Positions 32,095-34,075 of a stretch of 34,075 nucleotides of DNA are shown in pieces. A model generated the notes under the pieces. That model saw only the letters and a program-made list of their open reading frames with translations, was not told where the DNA came from and ran no database searches. Source of the DNA: Ferruginibacter sp. (lineage in GTDB: Bacteria > Bacteroidota > Bacteroidia > Chitinophagales > Chitinophagaceae). Every line of letters begins with the position of its first letter. Positions within the stretch are counted from its first letter, which is position 1. The stretch spans positions 1 through 34,075 of the forward strand of contig NZ_JAQBNR010000029.1 of NCBI RefSeq assembly GCF_028288465.1. Direction: 5' to 3'. The translations under genes were made by a program, and so were the position numbers.

Positions 32095-32115
32095 TTTTTT
32101 TTGAAACACATCCCT

Positions 32116-32123
32116 TATTTTTG
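32116..32123 (+). promoter_or_regulatory. -7-like element (TATTTTTG) before the small membrane-protein gene
   Basis: A full TAnnTTTG match 20 bases before the ATG at 32143. A TTTG at 32100-32103 is too close (12 bases) for a normal -33 element, so this is only a candidate. Confidence 0.3.
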
Positions 32124-32142
32124 CCCTCGCAAAACCAGTAGC

Positions 32143-32346
32143 ATGCAACAGGAAATAATAGATACAACACACAAAGATTTTGCCCACAACTGGGTGTCCT
32201 CCTCACGTTTTCTCTGGTATTGCCAGATATTTATGGTAGTAGCATTAATACTAGGCGGCTGTTATGGTTTATATACCCATCGTTACAAGGGAAAACCAGA
32301 AGTTGCGGTGCCTGAAAACACCCTGTACAACCCTAAATACAAATAA
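32143..32346 (+). CDS. Small single-pass membrane protein (67 aa)
   Basis: 67 residues from ATG at 32143 (MQQEIIDTTHKDFAHNW); the frame continues up to a TTG that overlaps promoter-like sequence and is rejected. One membrane segment is at about 23-43 (FLWYCQIFMVVALILGGCYG), with a short polar C-terminal tail (HRYKGKPEVAVPENTLYNPK). It follows the GT2 gene by about 48 bases on the same strand. No family recognised; it is plausible because of its composition and placement. Confidence 0.6.
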   Translation: MQQEIIDTTHKDFAHNWVSSSRFLWYCQIFMVVALILGGCYGLYTHRYKGKPEVAVPENTLYNPKYK

Positions 32347-32350
32347 AAAT

Positions 32351-32380
32351 TTTGTAGTTAATTTACAAGCCTTATTTTTG
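32351..32380 (+). promoter_or_regulatory. Promoter of the tRNA-Gly/tRNA-Leu pair
   Basis: TTTG at 32351-32354 and TATTTTTG at 32373-32380 are separated by 18 bases, an excellent match to the Bacteroidota TTG-N(17-19)-TAnnTTTG promoter. Transcription would begin near 32387, about 45 bases before tRNA-Gly. Confidence 0.7.
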
Positions 32381-32432
32381 CAGTCCCAAAACAAAAATAG
32401 TTCTTTACATATCGAAGCGAAAGCTTCAAAAA

Positions 32433-32505
32433 GCGGAAGTAGCTCATTTGGTAGAGCGCGACCTTGCCAAGGTCGAGGTGGCCGGTTCGAGCCCGGTCTT
32501 CCGCT
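32433..32505 (+). tRNA. tRNA-Gly (anticodon GCC)
   Basis: 73 bases. The acceptor arm GCGGAAG pairs with CTTCCGC (32498-32504), discriminator T. The anticodon stem CGACC/GGTCG encloses TTGCCAA, giving anticodon GCC. D-arm AGCTC...GAGC and T-arm GGTTCGAGCCC are canonical. CCA is not encoded. Confidence 0.96.
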
Positions 32506-32515
32506 CAGAATTTAG

Positions 32516-32546
32516 AGCAGATAGCCATGTTATCTGCTTTTTTTTT
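32516..32546 (+). terminator. Hairpin with T run between the two tRNA genes
   Basis: AGCAGATA (32516-32523) pairs with TATCTGCT (32531-32538), followed by a run of T. It has the form of an intrinsic terminator right after tRNA-Gly. Confidence 0.72.
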
Positions 32547-32552
32547 CTAAAG

Positions 32553-32570
32553 CCGGTTCTTCGGAACAGG
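32553..32570 (+). other. UUCG-loop hairpin just before tRNA-Leu(UAA)
   Basis: GTTC-TTCG-GAAC (32556-32567), extended by CC/GG across a single mismatch, forms an unusually stable tetraloop hairpin 7 bases before the tRNA 5' end. No T run follows. Confidence 0.5.
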
Positions 32571-32577
32571 CAGTGTC

Positions 32578-32663
32578 ACTCGGGTGGTGGAACTGGTAGA
32601 CACGCAGGACTTAAAATCCTGTTCGCTGTAAGGCGAGTGTGGGTTCAACTCCCATCCCGAGTA
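32578..32663 (+). tRNA. tRNA-Leu (anticodon TAA)
   Basis: 86 bases. The acceptor arm ACTCGGG pairs with CCCGAGT (32656-32662), discriminator A. The anticodon stem CAGGA/TCCTG encloses CTTAAAA, giving anticodon TAA (UAA). The long variable arm and T-arm GGTTCAACTCC fit a class II leucine tRNA. CCA is not encoded. Confidence 0.95.
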
Positions 32664-32675
32664 CTTGTAAATTGT

Positions 32676-32712
32676 AAAAGCCTTGATAGTGTTGACTTTC
32701 AAGGCTTTTTTA
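32676..32712 (+). terminator. Intrinsic terminator after tRNA-Leu(UAA)
   Basis: AAAAGCCTTGA (32676-32686) pairs with TCAAGGCTTTT (32699-32709) around a 12-base loop and ends in a T run. Confidence 0.82.
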
Positions 32713-32954
32713 TTTTTTGGGGGGCGTGTGAGGGGACGTTTTTATTTATTTTTATCATTGAAAATGCGACTTCCAGTTCCTACATGTTATAATTCTACAA
32801 CAAATATTTCACCTTGTGCTTATTTTCTACAATCACGGACGCTTTTTAAATCGTCCTTTATCGAATATACAAGGTGATTCTCTTTTCAATTGCAAATTAT
32901 ATCTTTTGGATTTGCCTTACCATACTTTAAAAAGTTATTACCTATTTTTAAATA

Positions 32955-33830
32955 ATGGATAATGAGAAAAATGAATTTAGCAAGTATTTAAAAAAGCGCT
33001 CCTCTCGACATCACTATATACCTCAGTTCCTTGTTAGCGGTTTTACAAATACTGATGGGCTCTTGTATTTATACGACAAACAGAAGGACGAGATATTTAA
33101 AAAGCCAAGATCACCCAAATCAGTATTCTTTGAAATTGACCGTAATACAGTAAGCTTGGATAGTACAACAGAAAGTTCAATAATTGAAGATTTATTATAC
33201 AAGGAAATTGATGATAAAACAAGCAAAATAATTAAGCTTTATCAAGAATTAGAATTATCGCAAATTGATTTCAAACTTGAAGATTCTGCCACACTTCTAT
33301 TCTTCATGATTTCTTTGTTTTGGAGAATTCCTAAATCTGATTATGCAGCAAATGATTTAATTAATAGATCAACAATTACAGCAAATGGAAATAATGCAGA
33401 AATTTTAAAAAAAGACCCGACTTATAGAAAAATGGCAAGAGCAGGATTTTTTAAGCATCATATCGCTGAGATAAAAAACTTTGGTTCTAAAGGAACAAAA
33501 TGGCTTAATATCCATCAAAATGCAAACGATATTTTCTTGATTGGAGACTATCCAATACTTTTTAAAAACGAGCGGAAATTATTTAGTGAATTCAATGATA
33601 CAGATATCTTGATGGCTGTTAGTTCAAATAGGATTTACTCTTCCACTGTTGAGAAGCTGACTGACTTTAACAATAGAAATTCTTTGAGATACAATGTTTG
33701 TATAATTAGTCAATCGGTTAATTATGTTGCTTGTAGAAATCTTGAGGTTTTAAAGCATTCTGTTTATAAAAAGTTATTAGAAAAGGGAATGATGATAGGT
33801 TTTGAAAAAGAGGTATTTAACACCAAATAA
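32955..33830 (+). CDS. DUF4238 domain protein
   Basis: 291 residues, soluble, no signal peptide. The DUF4238 start motif is at residues 18-25 (RHHYIPQF), followed by GFTNTDGLLYLYDKQ, and the middle/C-terminal part has a family-typical segment near FLIGDYPIL (equivalent to the S-D-x-P region). The function of DUF4238 is not established; members occur often in accessory regions. The gene is strongly AT-rich compared with the core genes here and sits between a tRNA-Leu and a transposase, which points to horizontal acquisition. The 290 bases before it hold only the tRNA terminator and AT-rich sequence. Confidence 0.85.
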   Translation: MDNEKNEFSKYLKKRSSRHHYIPQFLVSGFTNTDGLLYLYDKQKDEIFKKPRSPKSVFFEIDRNTVSLDSTTESSIIEDLLYKEIDDKTSKIIKLYQELELSQIDFKLEDSATLLFFMISLFWRIPKSDYAANDLINRSTITANGNNAEILKKDPTYRKMARAGFFKHHIAEIKNFGSKGTKWLNIHQNANDIFLIGDYPILFKNERKLFSEFNDTDILMAVSSNRIYSSTVEKLTDFNNRNSLRYNVCIISQSVNYVACRNLEVLKHSVYKKLLEKGMMIGFEKEVFNTK

Positions 33831-34024
33831 CTACAGCATAAACGGAACCCACTGCTAGTCATATATTAAGCATTTGGCTATAATCGCCAGACTATTCAAA
33901 ACTTTTAAATAATCGAGAATTTTTATTTTACAAATTTCTTGTAAAAGGGTGTAAGCTTCCCCATTCCTCGGCCGTGACAGTTAGAGTTAATAAACACTTT
34001 TATTAACTTTAAATTTTTACAATC

Positions 34025-34075
34025 ATGAAGAAAAGATTTACCGAAAGCCAAATAGTGGCTACCATCAAGAAACAG
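34025..34075 (+). CDS. IS3-family transposase OrfA, first 17 codons (cut by window end)
   Basis: The visible residues MKKRFTESQIVATIKKQ match the typical N-terminus of IS3/IS911-family OrfA proteins (KxxRFTExQIVxxLK), the helix-turn-helix DNA-binding region. The rest lies beyond the window. The left end of the element must be between about 33840 and 34020; a TGACAG at 33975 is a possible left tip but the matching right end is not visible. Confidence 0.7.
   Translation, partial: MKKRFTESQIVATIKKQ

Noticed and set aside
32448..32792. Plus-strand frame across tRNA-Gly and tRNA-Leu
   Set aside because: It runs through two intact tRNA genes and a terminator.

Overview
The window looks like a chromosomal segment of a Bacteroidota bacterium, most probably of the Chitinophagaceae or a near relative. 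The basis is type IX secretion (T9SS) C-terminal sorting domains, promoter elements of the TAnnTTTG type, A-rich rather than Shine-Dalgarno-like sequence before starts, moderate GC, and gene families common in that group (SYLF, DUF4382, M56/BlaI pairs, IorA/IorB). The exact genus is inference.

Layout. 1-7 kb: the 3' part of an aconitase gene closed by a strong hairpin terminator, then mostly housekeeping or envelope genes: a SYLF lipid-binding protein, a START-domain protein, 3-methyladenine DNA glycosylase I (tag), an OafA-type membrane acyltransferase, a Blc-like lipocalin and a PIG-L deacetylase. 7.1-9.7 kb: a two-gene molybdenum hydroxylase operon (iorA-like [2Fe-2S] subunit and Tat-exported iorB-like subunit) with overlapping stop and start. 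10-15.3 kb: a regulatory block on the minus strand, with two tandem paralogous AraC-type regulators 3 bp apart, a 31-codon orphan ORF before them, and a blaI-blaR1-type pair whose M56 protein carries eight ~29-residue repeats outside the membrane. 15.5-19 kb: MgtC/SapB protein, a small ParB-fold protein, small hypotheticals, a lipoprotein with a CxxCH haem motif, and a DUF4382 lipoprotein.

19.3-25.3 kb: a minus-strand surface/secretion cluster with two T9SS type A cargo proteins, a 994-residue protein with nine tail-fibre-like tandem repeats, and a small secreted protein, ending in a terminator. 25.7-29.3 kb: a membrane-anchored M90 (MtfA-like) metallopeptidase with a small membrane partner, an AT-rich orphan gene, and a DUF2130 coiled-coil/nuclease-like protein. 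29.5-32.7 kb: tRNA-Leu(GAG), an orphan sensor histidine kinase whose upstream region holds a nested hairpin element, a GT2 glycosyltransferase, a small membrane protein, then tRNA-Gly(GCC) and tRNA-Leu(UAA). 32.7-34.1 kb: an accessory-looking end with an AT-rich DUF4238 gene and the first 17 codons of an IS3-family transposase.

No CRISPR array, rRNA or prophage was seen. The least explained items are the folded element at 30841-30925, the repeat-bearing M56 receptor, the orphan peptide before the AraC pair, and the tRNA-adjacent accessory tail. None amounts to a demonstrated new system; each is stated with a test.
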